Assembly (NCBI GenBank): GCA_025961275.1
Contig: JAOQNJ010000001.1
Span: 3,927,353 to 3,991,352, forward strand
Direction: 5' to 3'
Length of the DNA: 64,000 nt
Source: Providencia alcalifaciens
Lineage (GTDB): Bacteria > Pseudomonadota > Gammaproteobacteria > Enterobacterales > Enterobacteriaceae
Shown: positions 39,803 to 50,114 of the stretch, piece by piece
How positions within the stretch are numbered: position 1 is the first letter of the stretch
How the letters are laid out: each line of letters begins with the position of its first letter
Notes under the pieces: generated by a model
What the model was told of the DNA's origin: nothing
What the model saw: only the letters and a program-made list of their open reading frames with translations
Database searches by the model: none
Translations under genes and position numbers: made by a program

Positions 39803-40189
39803 CTAATCACAATACAATTCTAAAGGCAGCCCATCGGGATCAGCAAAAAAAGTGAATCTTTTGTGTGTATAAGGATCTATTCGAGGTGCTTCGCAGATGA
39901 CTCCTTGTTGATTTAAGTACTCGATCCACTTATCGAGATCAGCCACACTAAATGTAAGATGTCTTAAACCACATGCTTCAGGGTAACTGGGTCTAGTTGG
40001 TGGAGCTGGAAAACTAAATAACTCAATCTGATACAAGCCTTCAAGGGCTAGATCAGCCTTCCATGAATCTGATTCTCGTCGATAATGTTCTTCTAATAAA
40101 GTGAGACCAAGAATTTGGCAGTAAAAGTGTTTACTGACGGCATAATCAGAAGCAATGATAGCAATATGGTGGATCCGTTTTAGTTTCAT
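39803..40189 (-). CDS. gloA2: VOC family protein, GloA2/YaeR type
   Basis: 128 residues, one glyoxalase/VOC fold. Very close to E. coli YaeR (HHIAIIASDYAVSKHFYCQILG; CGLRHLTFSV; PYTHKRFTFFADPDGLPLELY). Metal ligands His8 and the Glu near the C-terminus are kept. It is a suspected metal-dependent lyase or isomerase; substrate unknown. It lies 4 bases after panM, so the two look like one operon. In E. coli yaeR is elsewhere. Confidence 0.88.
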   Translation of the reverse strand: MKLKRIHHIAIIASDYAVSKHFYCQILGLTLLEEHYRRESDSWKADLALEGLYQIELFSFPAPPTRPSYPEACGLRHLTFSVADLDKWIEYLNQQGVICEAPRIDPYTHKRFTFFADPDGLPLELYCD

Positions 40190-40193
40190 TGAG

Positions 40194-40598
40194 TTAAACC
40201 TGTTTTTCCCATTTATTACTATCTTGTGTCGCAGTGAAGCCGCAAGCTAAAAGAAACATTATCAACACGGATCTTTTTTCTTCAGAAATATGAGCTAAGC
40301 TAAAAAACCAATGTGATACTTGAGGCTGCTGGAGAACAATTTCATTAAGTAAATACAGCCCAACCCCTCGGCGTCGGGTCACTTCACGAACCAAAAAATC
40401 ATAAATAGTGCCTTGGTGTTTATCTATCTGAATTTTAGCGGCACCAAGCAACCTATCATTAAAGCGTGCTGCATATAATTTTTGCCCTGAAAAAAGTAAA
40501 GCTTTCATTTCATCTTGACTCTGGTCAGGCCAGATTTTGTACAGGTCAAGATATTGTTGATCAGTAGGATCAACTAGAGGAATGATGGTCAGTTTCAT
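40194..40598 (-). CDS. panM: PanD maturation factor (aspartate decarboxylase activator)
   Basis: 134 residues of the GNAT fold. The VREVTRRRGVGLYLLNE acetyl-CoA loop and MKLTIIPL start match E. coli PanM/PanZ. It binds acetyl-CoA, triggers self-cleavage of PanD to its pyruvoyl form, and with CoA status limits beta-alanine synthesis. Located between rpoH and livK, as in E. coli. Confidence 0.9.
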   Translation of the reverse strand: MKLTIIPLVDPTDQQYLDLYKIWPDQSQDEMKALLFSGQKLYAARFNDRLLGAAKIQIDKHQGTIYDFLVREVTRRRGVGLYLLNEIVLQQPQVSHWFFSLAHISEEKRSVLIMFLLACGFTATQDSNKWEKQV

Positions 40599-41103
40599 GA
40601 TGCTTTTATCTATTTCCTTGCTTGTTTTTCAGTCACTCCTGTTGACAGAGTGATCCATAACCGATTTTTTGATTTTAGAGATAAAGATTTCATCTCTATT
40701 AATATTCCGAGTTTAGCTCGGATTAATTTAAATTTGACTAGAACATAACACTATTATTTATCTAAAATCTACGTAATAACATTAGGTTTTTATTCTGCTT
40801 ATGACGTAATTGCCTGCCATATCCATTTGCTATTTAGCATATTTATCTTGTTTAATGATATGAAATTTATAGCGTTATTCGCTATATTTTAAAATATATC
40901 CGTTATTCTTCAAGTTATATGCGTATCGATAGCCTCAACTCGCTGACTCATATAGTTTATTTATAATTTATGGATAGCTTATCTTATTGCTTGCATACAA
41001 CTTGATGAATGGCAGCTACCAGACATTACTGACTAATAATCATAATAATTAATCTACAACAAACCAAACACAAACACTCAGAACCATTGATAGGGACGGC
41101 AGA
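40599..41103. promoter_or_regulatory. Divergent panM/livK intergenic region
   Basis: 505 AT-rich bases. No gene seen; E. coli has livJ near this point but nothing similar is here. A decayed ERIC-like stretch lies at about 40900-41010 (TTATTCTTCAAGTTATATGC at the left; TTGCATACAACTTGATGAA at the right). The livK promoter should be here. Confidence 0.4.
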
Positions 41104-42213
41104 ATGATAAAAATGAATAAAGCATTATTAGCGGGTTGTATTGCGATGGCATTTAGCCAATCTGTATGGGCTAAAGAGATCAAAATTGCAGTTGTTGGTG
41201 CTATGTCAGGTCCTGTTGCTCAATATGGTGATATGGAATTTATGGGCGCTCGTCAAGCCGTTGCTGATATTAATGCCAAAGGCGGTATCAATGGCGATAC
41301 TCTTGTTGCTGTTGAATATGATGATGCTTGTGATCCGAAACAAGCTGTTGCCGTCGCTAACAAAGTGATCAACGATGGTATTCGTTATGTTATTGGGCAC
41401 CTTTGCTCTTCTTCTACACAACCAGCCTCTGACATCTATGAAGATGAAGGTATTATCATGATCACCCCTGCTGCAACAAATGCAGATTTAACCACTCGTG
41501 GTTATCAGTTGATCATGCGTACAACTGGTCTTGATTCAGACCAAGGGCCAACCGCGGCTAAATATATTGTTGATGAAATCAAGCCAAAGCGTATTGCAGT
41601 TGTTCATGACAAGCAGCAATACGGTGAAGGTTTAGCGCGCTCAGTACGTGATAGTTTGAATAAAGCAGGTGTTAAAGAAGTGATGTTTGAAGGTGTGACT
41701 GCGGGTGATAAAGATTTCTCTGCTCTCGTCGCTAAACTGAAAAAAGATAACGTTGATTTTGTTTACTTTGGTGGATATTACCCAGAAATGGGACAAATTT
41801 TACGTCAGGCAAAACAATCCGGTCTTAATGTACGTTTTATGGGACCTGAAGGTGTCGGTAACTCCTCACTTTCAAATATCGCTGGTGATGCTTCTGAAGG
41901 TATGTTGGTGACTCTACCTAAACGCTATGACCAAGTGCCAACTAACCAGCCTATTGTGGATGCGCTTAAAGCGAAAAAAGAAGATCCAACGGGTCCATTT
42001 GTTTGGACAACTTATGCCGCAATTCAAGGGCTGACGACAGCTATGGAGCGTACAGGCAGTCGTGAACCAGAAGATCTCGCCAAAGATCTGAAAGCCAATC
42101 CAGTTGATACTGTAATGGGATCCTTGTCTTGGCAGCCTAATGGTGATCTGAAAGGCTTTGAGTTCGGTGTATTTGAGTGGCATGCAGATGGCACGTCAAC
42201 TGCGGTGAAATAG
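41104..42213 (+). CDS. livK: Branched-chain amino acid ABC transporter, periplasmic binding protein
   Basis: 369 residues with a signal peptide cleaved near VWAKEI. Type I periplasmic binding fold ([39 protein letters not shown]). It binds leucine or leucine/isoleucine/valine; sequence alone does not separate LivK from LivJ, and position before livHMGF favours livK. AGGGA precedes the first ATG; the ATG three codons later is an alternative start. Confidence 0.93.
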   Translation: MIKMNKALLAGCIAMAFSQSVWAKEIKIAVVGAMSGPVAQYGDMEFMGARQAVADINAKGGINGDTLVAVEYDDACDPKQAVAVANKVINDGIRYVIGHLCSSSTQPASDIYEDEGIIMITPAATNADLTTRGYQLIMRTTGLDSDQGPTAAKYIVDEIKPKRIAVVHDKQQYGEGLARSVRDSLNKAGVKEVMFEGVTAGDKDFSALVAKLKKDNVDFVYFGGYYPEMGQILRQAKQSGLNVRFMGPEGVGNSSLSNIAGDASEGMLVTLPKRYDQVPTNQPIVDALKAKKEDPTGPFVWTTYAAIQGLTTAMERTGSREPEDLAKDLKANPVDTVMGSLSWQPNGDLKGFEFGVFEWHADGTSTAVK

Positions 42214-42240
42214 CCGTTATTGCCGAAATAGAGACAGATA

Positions 42241-42266
42241 CCGAGAGTGAGCTTGCTGACTCTCGG
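42241..42266 (+). terminator. Intercistronic hairpin between livK and livH
   Basis: CCGAGAGT / ACTCTCGG with a 10-base loop, no strong T-run. It may give partial termination or protect the livK message, so that the binding protein is made in excess. Confidence 0.5.
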
Positions 42267-42309
42267 CTTATACTTTCTATACCTAAAATAAAGACAGTTG
42301 TGTGTAGGT

Positions 42310-42356
42310 AATCAGTGACGGTGCAGCTTGAAGTATGGCGGGTATATAAAGTCAGT
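42310..42356 (+). repeat. ERIC end fragment before livH
   Basis: GCAGCTTGAAGTATGGCGGG and the following TATATA match the right end of ERIC. Only the end part is present. Confidence 0.4.
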
Positions 42357-42375
42357 AGTATGAAAGGATAGTCGT

Positions 42376-43302
42376 ATGTCAGATCAAATTCTTTATTTTA
42401 TCCAACAGTTCCTTAATGGTTTAACATTAGGTAGTACCTATGCGTTGATCGCCATCGGCTACACAATGGTTTATGGCATTATCGGCATGATTAACTTTGC
42501 CCATGGTGAAGTGTACATGATAGGGAGTTATGTCTCCTTCATTGTGATCGCGGGTCTGATGATGCTTGGCATCGATATTGGTTGGATCCTTGTTGCAGCT
42601 GCATTTGTCGCTGCGATCGTCGTTTCCAGTTCTTATGGTTGGAGTATAGAGCGCGTAGCTTATCGACCTGTTCGTCATTCGAAAAGATTGATTGCCTTGA
42701 TTTCCGCTATTGGGATGTCAATATTCCTACAAAACTATGTCAGCCTTTCACAAGGATCACGGGATTTAGCTTTGCCAAGCTTGATCACAGGCCAATGGGT
42801 ATTAGGCGAAAGTGATGGGTTTGAGGCAATTGTCACTAAAATGCAACTCACTATCTGGGTTGTGACGCTTCTCTCTATGTTGGCTCTTACCTTATTTATT
42901 CGCTATTCACGTATGGGAAGGGCTTGCCGTGCTTGTGCTGAAGATCTAAAAATGGCGAGTTTGCTCGGCATTAATACCGATCGTGTTATTTCATTAACTT
43001 TCGTGATTGGTGCAACAATGGCTGCGGTAGCAGGGGTTCTGCTTGGTCAATTTTATGGTGTTATTAACCCATATATTGGCTTTATGGCAGGTATGAAAGC
43101 CTTTACAGCGGCAGTACTTGGTGGAATTGGCAGCATACCGGGAGCCATGTTAGGTGGCTTGATCCTTGGTGTTGCTGAAGCCATGACATCAGCTTATTTA
43201 AGTACTGAATATAAAGATGTTGTGTCATTCGGGTTATTGATTGGTGTATTACTAATCATGCCAACCGGCATTCTGGGACGCCCGGAGGTCGAAAAAGTAT
43301 GA
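42376..43302 (+). CDS. livH: Branched-chain amino acid ABC transporter permease LivH
   Basis: 308 residues, same length as E. coli LivH. About eight membrane helices with the family patterns [20 protein letters not shown] and [20 protein letters not shown] (the EAA-like loop contacting the ATPases). Forms the channel with LivM. Ends with a 4-base overlap with livM. Confidence 0.96.
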   Translation: MSDQILYFIQQFLNGLTLGSTYALIAIGYTMVYGIIGMINFAHGEVYMIGSYVSFIVIAGLMMLGIDIGWILVAAAFVAAIVVSSSYGWSIERVAYRPVRHSKRLIALISAIGMSIFLQNYVSLSQGSRDLALPSLITGQWVLGESDGFEAIVTKMQLTIWVVTLLSMLALTLFIRYSRMGRACRACAEDLKMASLLGINTDRVISLTFVIGATMAAVAGVLLGQFYGVINPYIGFMAGMKAFTAAVLGGIGSIPGAMLGGLILGVAEAMTSAYLSTEYKDVVSFGLLIGVLLIMPTGILGRPEVEKV

Positions 43303-44582
43303 GAAAAGAAAATTGGATTAATGCGATCGTCGCTTCGGTAACTTTTTTTATCCTCGCTGTATTTATGATGGGATTACAACTCACGCTTGATGGTACAAAA
43401 TTAGTGGTCACAAGCGGGGATTCAGTTCGTTGGAATTGGATTTATGCGGGCATTACTATTATTTTTATTTTTCAGTTAGTACGCCCATCGCTTGCAAGAT
43501 TGTGGAAAGGGGTGCCAAAAAAGTCATGGGTAATTCCTGATTTTGATGGCTCGACGGCCAGGCAAAAAATTCTTGCCATCGTTATTATTATCGCTGCTAT
43601 TGCATGGCCTTTTGTTGTTTCTCGAGGCAGTGTCGATATCGCAACATTGACACTTATCTATGTGATGCTAGGCCTTGGCTTGAACGTGGTTGTGGGACTT
43701 TCAGGATTGTTGGTTTTAGGCTACGCAGGATTCTACGCGATTGGCGCCTATACCTTTGGCTTGCTTAATCACTATTACGGGTTTGGTTTCTGGCAAAGCT
43801 TACCCATTGCAGGTCTTACTGCAGCATTTGCAGGGTTCTTACTAGGTTTCCCTGTATTACGGCTACGGGGGGATTATTTGGCGATTGTGACTTTAGGTTT
43901 CGGCGAAATTGTCCGTATTTTACTGCTTAATAATACCGAAATCACAGGGGGGCCAAATGGGATCAGTCAATTACCTAAGCCAACTTTCTTTGGCTTGGAG
44001 TTTAGTCGAACTGCGAAGGAGGGTTGGGATACATTCCATAATTTCTTTGGCATAGACTATAACGCAGGCGATAGGATCATTTTCCTCTATTTTGTTGCCC
44101 TGCTATTGGTTGTATTAACCCTGTTTGTGATCAACCGGTTACTCCGTATGCCTCTGGGGCGTGCGTGGGAAGCTTTAAGGGAAGATGAAATTGCCTGTCG
44201 CTCTTTAGGCTTGTCACCAACACGGATCAAACTGACTGCATTTACTATCAGTGCGGCCTTTGCAGGTTTTGCTGGGACATTATTTGCGGCACGCCAAGGA
44301 TTTATTAGCCCAGAATCATTTACTTTTGTTGAATCAGCATTTGTACTAGCGATCGTCGTTCTTGGTGGAATGGGATCTCAAACATCGGTTATTTTGGCAG
44401 CGATTATATTGGTCGTTTCGCGAGAAATGATGCGTGATCTCAATGCCTACAGCATGCTATTACTCGGTGCGTTGATGGTCTTAATGATGATCTGGCGTCC
44501 ACAAGGTCTACTGCCAATGAAACGCCGTCAAATGAAGCTGAAAAAGGCGGAGCAAGTGGATAGTGAAGGGGAGAAAGCATGA
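43299..44582 (+). CDS. livM: Branched-chain amino acid ABC transporter permease LivM
   Basis: 427 residues, near the E. coli length (425), with the long N-terminal extension seen in enteric Liv[20 protein letters not shown] and [19 protein letters not shown] are typical. Pairs with LivH in the membrane. Overlaps livG by 4 bases. Confidence 0.96.
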   Translation: MRKENWINAIVASVTFFILAVFMMGLQLTLDGTKLVVTSGDSVRWNWIYAGITIIFIFQLVRPSLARLWKGVPKKSWVIPDFDGSTARQKILAIVIIIAAIAWPFVVSRGSVDIATLTLIYVMLGLGLNVVVGLSGLLVLGYAGFYAIGAYTFGLLNHYYGFGFWQSLPIAGLTAAFAGFLLGFPVLRLRGDYLAIVTLGFGEIVRILLLNNTEITGGPNGISQLPKPTFFGLEFSRTAKEGWDTFHNFFGIDYNAGDRIIFLYFVALLLVVLTLFVINRLLRMPLGRAWEALREDEIACRSLGLSPTRIKLTAFTISAAFAGFAGTLFAARQGFISPESFTFVESAFVLAIVVLGGMGSQTSVILAAIILVVSREMMRDLNAYSMLLLGALMVLMMIWRPQGLLPMKRRQMKLKKAEQVDSEGEKA

Positions 44583-45358
44583 GTATATCTTTAACCCCGA
44601 TACTACAAGTCAGTGGTTTAACCATGAAATTTGGTGGGTTGCTGGCGGTCAATAACGTCGAACTTACCTTGAATCAAGGTGAGATTGTTTCACTAATTGG
44701 TCCTAATGGTGCAGGTAAAACGACTATTTTTAACTGTTTGACCGGCTTTTATAAACCAACGGGTGGCTCAATCCTATATCGTGAAAAGCATTTGGAAGGT
44801 CTGACTGGGCAGGCTATCGCTCGCCTTGGTGTTATTCGTACCTTTCAACATGTGCGCTTGTTTAAAGAGATGACGGTGATTGAAAATCTATTAGTTGCTC
44901 AACATCAACATTTAAAAAGTGGGATTCTTTCTGGATTACTGAAAACCCCAGCATTTCGTCGAGCAGAGTCAGAAGCAATAGATCATGCCGTTAAATGGCT
45001 TGAAAGAGTCGATTTATTGCAGTTTGCTAACCGTCAAGCGGGCAACCTGGCCTATGGTCAGCAACGCCGATTAGAAATAGCACGCTGCATGGTGACCCGC
45101 CCAGGAATTTTGATGCTAGATGAGCCTGCCGCGGGGCTCAATCCCAAAGAAACCAACGATCTTGATGAGCTGATCGCTGAACTTCGATCTCATCATCAAG
45201 TGTCGATTTTGTTAATTGAGCATGATATGAAGTTAGTGATGGGGATCTCGGACAGGATCTACGTGGTAAACCAAGGAACGCCACTGGCGAATGGAACACC
45301 TGATCAAATTCGTCAGCATCCTGATGTGATTAAGGCTTATTTGGGGGAAGCTTACTGA
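44579..45358 (+). CDS. livG: Branched-chain amino acid ABC transporter ATP-binding protein LivG
   Basis: 259 residues. Walker [10 protein letters not shown], signature [14 protein letters not shown] and Walker [12 protein letters not shown]. Energises LivHM together with LivF. Its last base is shared with the first base of livF. Confidence 0.96.
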   Translation: MSISLTPILQVSGLTMKFGGLLAVNNVELTLNQGEIVSLIGPNGAGKTTIFNCLTGFYKPTGGSILYREKHLEGLTGQAIARLGVIRTFQHVRLFKEMTVIENLLVAQHQHLKSGILSGLLKTPAFRRAESEAIDHAVKWLERVDLLQFANRQAGNLAYGQQRRLEIARCMVTRPGILMLDEPAAGLNPKETNDLDELIAELRSHHQVSILLIEHDMKLVMGISDRIYVVNQGTPLANGTPDQIRQHPDVIKAYLGEAY

Positions 45359-46059
45359 TGTTAGAATTTAATCAAGTTTCAGCGCATTACGGGAAAATTC
45401 AAGCATTACATCAGGTTAGTCTGAATATCCAAAAAGGGGAAATTGTGACACTGATTGGTGCGAACGGGGCAGGTAAAACGACTCTACTTAGTACGCTCTG
45501 TGGTGACCCTCGCGCATCGGAAGGAAAAATTCTCTACCATGATGTGGATATCACGCAGCTACCAACAGCCAAAATTATGCGTGAAGATATTGCTATTGTA
45601 CCTGAAGGGCGACGGGTATTTTCTCGCATGACAGTTGAAGAAAATTTAGCAATGGGAGGCTTTTTTGCTACTCGCCAACAATATCAGCAGCGGATTGAAC
45701 GAGTTTATAAGCTATTTCCTCGCCTGCATGAACGACGAAGCCAGCGTTCAGGAACGATGTCTGGTGGTGAGCAGCAGATGTTAGCTATCGGGCGAGCACT
45801 GATGAGCCAGCCTGAGTTACTGTTACTTGATGAGCCATCCTTAGGTTTAGCGCCCATTATCATTATGCAAATCTTTGATACGATCTTGCAGTTACGTGAA
45901 GAAGGTATGACCATTTTCCTAGTCGAACAAAACGCGAATCAGGCATTAAAGCTTGCAGATCGTGGTTATGTGCTCGAAAATGGGCACATCGTATTAGAAG
46001 ATAGCGGGAAAGCCTTATTGGCAAATGAAGCGGTACGTAGTGCATATTTAGGTGGGTAG
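45358..46059 (+). CDS. livF: Branched-chain amino acid ABC transporter ATP-binding protein LivF
   Basis: 233 residues. Walker A GANGAGKTT, signature MSGGEQQMLAIGRAL, Walker B LLLLDEPSLGLAP. Second ATPase of the LIV transporter and last gene of livKHMGF. A terminator follows after 15 bases. Confidence 0.96.
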   Translation: MLEFNQVSAHYGKIQALHQVSLNIQKGEIVTLIGANGAGKTTLLSTLCGDPRASEGKILYHDVDITQLPTAKIMREDIAIVPEGRRVFSRMTVEENLAMGGFFATRQQYQQRIERVYKLFPRLHERRSQRSGTMSGGEQQMLAIGRALMSQPELLLLDEPSLGLAPIIIMQIFDTILQLREEGMTIFLVEQNANQALKLADRGYVLENGHIVLEDSGKALLANEAVRSAYLGG

Positions 46060-46074
46060 CTTTTATTTAAAAAC

Positions 46075-46115
46075 GCCCAATATTTAACTGGTTAATATTG
46101 GGCATTTTAATTTTT
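46075..46115 (+). terminator. Intrinsic terminator of livKHMGF
   Basis: A 10-bp stem GCCCAATATT / AATATTGGGC with a 9-base loop, followed by ATTTTAATTTTT. Confidence 0.88.
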
Positions 46116-46247
46116 ATAATTCGTTATTTAATTAAATCTAAGATATAAATCATTATAGATAATTAAATTACATTATCTTATTTGTATAAAAATAAAATCT
46201 ATCTTATTATGAAAGATATCGATAATTTCATTAATTTATAACTTAAA

Positions 46248-46459
46248 TTATAAATATATTTTTATTTTGTTAATTCGGCTGTTATCTCCTATGCGCGCTG
46301 TGATTATTTTATTTTTTGCTCCAGACTCTTCTGCTATTTTAGATATTTTCTCTTCTGCTGAGGAAACGGTTGTTCCCCAAGATGATATAGTTTCTACAAA
46401 ACTACAAAAATAGATAACAGATAAAGTTAAAACTAAAATTAATTTTTAATGCTATTCAT
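46248..46459 (-). pseudogene. Small secreted DUF1471-like protein, frameshifted
   Basis: The ATG at 46459 opens MNSIKN and then a stop. Adding one A to the A-run gives a continuous frame: a signal-peptide-like stretch (LILVLTLSVIYFCSF), then SSAEEKISKIAEESGA, then IITARIGDN and a stop at 46248. The GA..I..AR..N spacing and the size recall the YhcN/BhsA (DUF1471) family of small periplasmic stress proteins. The assignment is by eye and tentative. Confidence 0.4.
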
Positions 46460-46489
46460 ATTTAAATCCTTCGTTAATAATTTAAATCT

Positions 46490-46923
46490 CTATATTTTGG
46501 ATTGATTGAATTGCACATTTTTCGTCAAATTTGAGCCTTTCATACCCGCTAAACCTATAGCTCCAATGATTTCATTGTTATATTTAACGGATATACCACC
46601 AAGCAAAAGTAATTCATTTATTGTATTTAAATTACTTGATTCAGTATCTGATTGAGTCTTTTCATTAGTGTATTTGTTTCAGTTTTAGTTGATAGAGATG
46701 TGTATGTTTTACGTTGTGAGGCGATTATATTATGTGAGCCTACATTATTATCTCTCATGACGACAACTAAACTACCTACACTATCTACGACTGAAACTAC
46801 ACCAGGTCTCCATCTGTATGGCATTAAGCAAGCGTTTTTAGTTGCTAACGTATTCGCTAATTTTACATTAATATCATATTTAGATAATACTAAGATGGGA
46901 CATAGATATACTCGATATGTCAC
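46490..46923 (-). pseudogene. GlcG/HbpS-like (DUF336) protein, frameshifted
   Basis: The first frame (46923 down to about 46650) contains VSVVDSVGSLVVVMRDNN and SQRKTYTSLSTKT, the N-terminal pattern of HbpS/GlcG heme-binding-like proteins. A one-base shift near 46655 continues in another frame to NTINELLLLGGISVKYNNEI and IGAIGLAGMKG, the hallmark C-terminal Gly-rich part, ending at 46490. The product is broken in the middle. Members are often secreted; here no clear signal peptide remains. Confidence 0.65.
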
Positions 46924-47022
46924 ATGAAAATATAAGATATAATTTCATTTAATATTATTTCAGACCATTAATTATATGATCAGCGCTACTGAAAAATATA
47001 ATGGCTAACTATTGATGTTATT

Positions 47023-47430
47023 TCAACTACCACGATATGTTGAATACCCATATTGGCTTAATAATAGTGGGATATGATAATGCTCCTCTGTATTACTGAT
47101 GATAAATTCAACTGGAATTTCGGGGAAGAAACTATTTTGTTTATTATCTGCAAAATATTTTCCTGTTTTAAACGTAACTCGATATTCTCCGATTTCGGTT
47201 TTGATATTATCTGGCCATAATTTTTTTATGCGACCATCTTTATCTGTTTTATCTAAATTTAAAACTTTCCAACTATTGGATTGCTTTTGTTCTAATGTGA
47301 CTTCAACCCCAGGTGCTGGTTTTCCTGTCTGTTGATTAAGAATATGGACACTTAAAGTATCTGCAGCTTGGGCAAACACTGGTACAGTTATGGCAGATAA
47401 ACAAATAGCCGATAATAAATATTTTTTCAT
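47023..47430 (-). CDS. hiuH: 5-hydroxyisourate hydrolase, secreted form
   Basis: 135 residues with a signal peptide ([20 protein letters not shown], cleavage near AQA). Transthyretin-like fold with the three catalytic signatures: [14 protein letters not shown] near the start, an Arg in GEYRV, and the C-terminal YRGS. It hydrolyses 5-hydroxyisourate, the product of urate oxidation, here probably in the periplasm. No other purine catabolic gene is adjacent in the window. Confidence 0.93.
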   Translation of the reverse strand: MKKYLLSAICLSAITVPVFAQAADTLSVHILNQQTGKPAPGVEVTLEQKQSNSWKVLNLDKTDKDGRIKKLWPDNIKTEIGEYRVTFKTGKYFADNKQNSFFPEIPVEFIISNTEEHYHIPLLLSQYGYSTYRGS

Positions 47431-48196
47431 TTCCCTATTCCCTTTATTAAAATTTTATCATGTTTGTTAATTCACGGTTATATTACAAAAATATTTATTA
47501 TAAATACTGACAATAACATTACAATTTAGTCATGTTGGTATTATTTTTCGCATAAATAGCCCTGTAAATTACGCCGCAGAATGATTTATTATATTCGCAA
47601 TTCATGAAAGACAGCGCAAAAAAATATGGGAACATATGCCCAGCAAGATGTTCTTGATTCACGATTGAGCAAATTTTTGCAATATGGCTCAAACCGTTCT
47701 GATACTTCTACTGTTCTTATGACTATTTATTCATTTTAAGAATAATTCATAAAAGGGACTTTGTTGATTGAATTATTACTACCCACCTTGGTGATTTTAA
47801 CACTTAGAGTAATGTGAAGCCCCTCGCATTTCAGCTATTTGCTTGTTTCTGTTTACAAAACAAATTGTATATACAACATCTGTTGGATAAACAGCAATCT
47901 ACTGTTTGTTGTATAGCTAATGCCCCGTCGTTTTCTCTAATCTTTGTATAAAAATTCAAATTTAAATGTATATACTTTGTGAATTAAATGTATATATATT
48001 TAAGAGAAAGACATCAACAGATAAGTTATCAATGATAAAAAATTAGCAGTAAAGATAATTTAACTAATTGAAATTTAAATGTATAGGTAAGGTTTTTAAG
48101 CGGTGAGTTTATCAGTGAAAAAACAATGACTCATTATAAATATCATTGATTGTTATTTAAACGTTAAATCCAGTGGATGAATGGGGGGATATACCA
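47431..48196. promoter_or_regulatory. Divergent hiuH/hutU region with candidate HutC operators
   Basis: 766 AT-rich bases with no supported gene. A perfect 12-base palindrome TTGTATATACAA at 47865-47876 fits the HutC-subfamily operator pattern GT-N-TA-N-AC. Three direct copies of TTAAATGTATA lie at 47962, 47984 and 48075; the first two are exactly 22 bases apart and extend to TTAAATGTATATA. They are good candidates for repressor or activator sites controlling hutU. Confidence 0.55.
47865..47876. promoter_or_regulatory. Candidate HutC operator palindrome
   Basis: TTGTATATACAA is a perfect palindrome with the GT..TA..AC arrangement bound by HutC-type GntR repressors. A hutC-like gene lies at the far end of the cluster. 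Confidence 0.5.
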
Positions 48197-49864
48197 ATGT
48201 TAAATCGTACTGACACTACACGTATTATTCGTGCACCGCACGGCAGTGAAGTAACGTGTAAAAGCTGGCTGACTGAAGCCGTGTACCGCATGATCCAAAA
48301 TAACCTTGACCCTGATGTTGCTGAGCATCCACAGAGCTTAGTGGTATATGGTGGTATCGGTCGCGCAGCTCGTGACTGGGAATGCTATGACAAAATTTTA
48401 GATGTCTTAAAAACACTTGAAGATGATCAAACCTTGCTCGTGCAGTCAGGCAAACCGGTTGGTGTTTTCCCTACTCATCCAGATGCACCTCGCGTATTAA
48501 TTGCTAACTCAAATATTGTTCCACATTGGGCGAATTGGGACCATTTCAACGAGTTAGATAAAAAAGGTCTGATGATGTACGGCCAAATGACCGCCGGTTC
48601 TTGGATTTATATCGGCTCACAAGGCATCGTACAAGGAACTTATGAAACTTTTATTTCTTTAGCAAAACAACACTTTAATGGAAATCTCGAGGGTCGATGG
48701 ATCTTAACTGGGGGTTTAGGTGGGATGGGGGGGGCACAGCCACTTGCGGCAACAATGGCTGGTTTTAGCATGATTGCAGTTGAGTGTGACGAAAGCCGTA
48801 TCGATTTTCGCCTAAGAACAGGTTATGTCGATAAAAAAGCGACTTCTATTGAAGAGGCTCTGCAATATCTTGAAGAAGCTAAAAGTAACGGAACGCCAGT
48901 TTCTGTAGGCTTACTTGGAAATGCTGCCGATGTTTACAGTGAGTTGGTTAAACGTAACATTATCCCTGATTCAGTTACCGATCAAACCAGTGCACACGAT
49001 CCCATTCATGGATACCTACCACAAGGTTGGATATTAAGCGAATGGCATGAAAAACAGCAAATTTCCCCTGCTGAAGTCACTAAAGCGGCTAAAAAAAGTA
49101 TGGCTATTCAGGTTGAAGCCATACTTGCTATGCAAAAGAAAGGTTCAGCAGCATTTGACTACGGTAATAACATTCGTCAAATGGCGAAAGATGAAGGTGT
49201 TAGTAATGCCTTTGATTTTCCTGGGTTTGTACCTGCTTATATCCGCCCTCTATTCTGTGAAGGGATCGGTCCATTTCGTTGGGTAGCACTCTCGGGTGAC
49301 CCGGAAGATATTTATAAAACAGATCAAAAAGTCAAAGAGCTGCTCCCTGATGATAAGCACCTTCATAACTGGTTAGATATGGCTCGTGAACGTATTGCAT
49401 TCCAAGGTTTGCCAGCGCGTATCTGCTGGGTGGGGCTGAAAGATCGTGAAAGATTAGGCCGTGCCTTTAATGAGATGGTGAAAACTGGCGAGCTAAAAGC
49501 GCCTATCGTGATCGGCCGTGATCACTTGGATTCAGGCTCGGTAGCGAGTCCACACCGTGAAACAGAATCGATGAAAGATGGTTCAGATGCGGTTTCTGAT
49601 TGGCCGTTACTGAATGCGTTATTGAACACGGCAGGTGGTGCAACATGGGTTAGTTTACATCATGGTGGAGGCGTAGGCATGGGCTTTTCACAGCATGCAG
49701 GCGTCGTGATTGTATGTGATGGAACTGATGCTGCAGATAAACGTTTAGCGCGAGTTTTACACAACGATCCTGCAACTGGAGTTATGCGCCATGCGGATGC
49801 TGGTTATGACATCGCAATTAGCTGTGCAAAACAGCAGGGCCTTAATTTGCCAATGGTGAAATGA
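48197..49864 (+). CDS. hutU: Urocanate hydratase
   Basis: 555 residues from the ATG at 48197 ([16 protein letters not shown]), preceded by GGGGGGAT eight bases upstream; a GTG eight codons earlier is less likely. NAD-binding region [20 protein letters not shown] and the active-site cysteine in [15 protein letters not shown] are intact. It converts urocanate to 4-imidazolone-5-propionate. Unusually, hutH, hutI and hutG do not adjoin it. Downstream, after a MITE-like element, come CoA-ester and electron-transfer genes on the same strand. Confidence 0.96.
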   Translation: MLNRTDTTRIIRAPHGSEVTCKSWLTEAVYRMIQNNLDPDVAEHPQSLVVYGGIGRAARDWECYDKILDVLKTLEDDQTLLVQSGKPVGVFPTHPDAPRVLIANSNIVPHWANWDHFNELDKKGLMMYGQMTAGSWIYIGSQGIVQGTYETFISLAKQHFNGNLEGRWILTGGLGGMGGAQPLAATMAGFSMIAVECDESRIDFRLRTGYVDKKATSIEEALQYLEEAKSNGTPVSVGLLGNAADVYSELVKRNIIPDSVTDQTSAHDPIHGYLPQGWILSEWHEKQQISPAEVTKAAKKSMAIQVEAILAMQKKGSAAFDYGNNIRQMAKDEGVSNAFDFPGFVPAYIRPLFCEGIGPFRWVALSGDPEDIYKTDQKVKELLPDDKHLHNWLDMARERIAFQGLPARICWVGLKDRERLGRAFNEMVKTGELKAPIVIGRDHLDSGSVASPHRETESMKDGSDAVSDWPLLNALLNTAGGATWVSLHHGGGVGMGFSQHAGVVIVCDGTDAADKRLARVLHNDPATGVMRHADAGYDIAISCAKQQGLNLPMVK

Positions 49865-49882
49865 CGTCTTTTTTTGGATTAG

Positions 49883-50067
49883 GGGAAGTTGAACTCTGAA
49901 GATCAATTTTTAGTCGACTTAAACGTATTTACTTGAGACAGAAAGAAGCAAGGCGAATGGTTCGCCATCGAGTGAACTAGACGAATTTTGCTTAATACAA
50001 CGAAAAATCACGTTTAATCGTTCGATTAATTGATGCGATAAAAATAAGCAGTAAAGATTAACAGCCC
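49883..50067 (+). mobile_element. MITE-like element 1 (between hutU and CoA-transferase)
   Basis: About 185 bases with imperfect terminal inverted repeats: left GGGGAAGTTGAACTCTG, right end on the other strand GGGGCTGTTAATCTTTACTG, next to TTAG/CTAA. Inner blocks GAAGATCAATTTTTA, AGAAGCAAGGCGA and CGAAAAATCACGTTTAA are shared in the same order and orientation with the element at 58061-58301. No coding capacity. Its right end lies 47 bases before the CoA-transferase start, so it may influence its expression. Confidence 0.65.
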
Positions 50068-50114
50068 CTAATAACTAGGTCAGTTTGTTTTTAGGCTTTC
50101 ATAAGGATACGGAA

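Noticed and set aside
46652-46927. 91-codon plus-strand frame
   Set aside because: It is antisense to the HbpS/GlcG-like remnant, whose residues are clearly recognisable on the minus strand.
48010-48056. Possible third copy of the MITE-like right end (AGCAGTAAAGATAA)
   Set aside because: Only about 20 bases resemble it, no matching inverted end is nearby, and the region is AT-rich.
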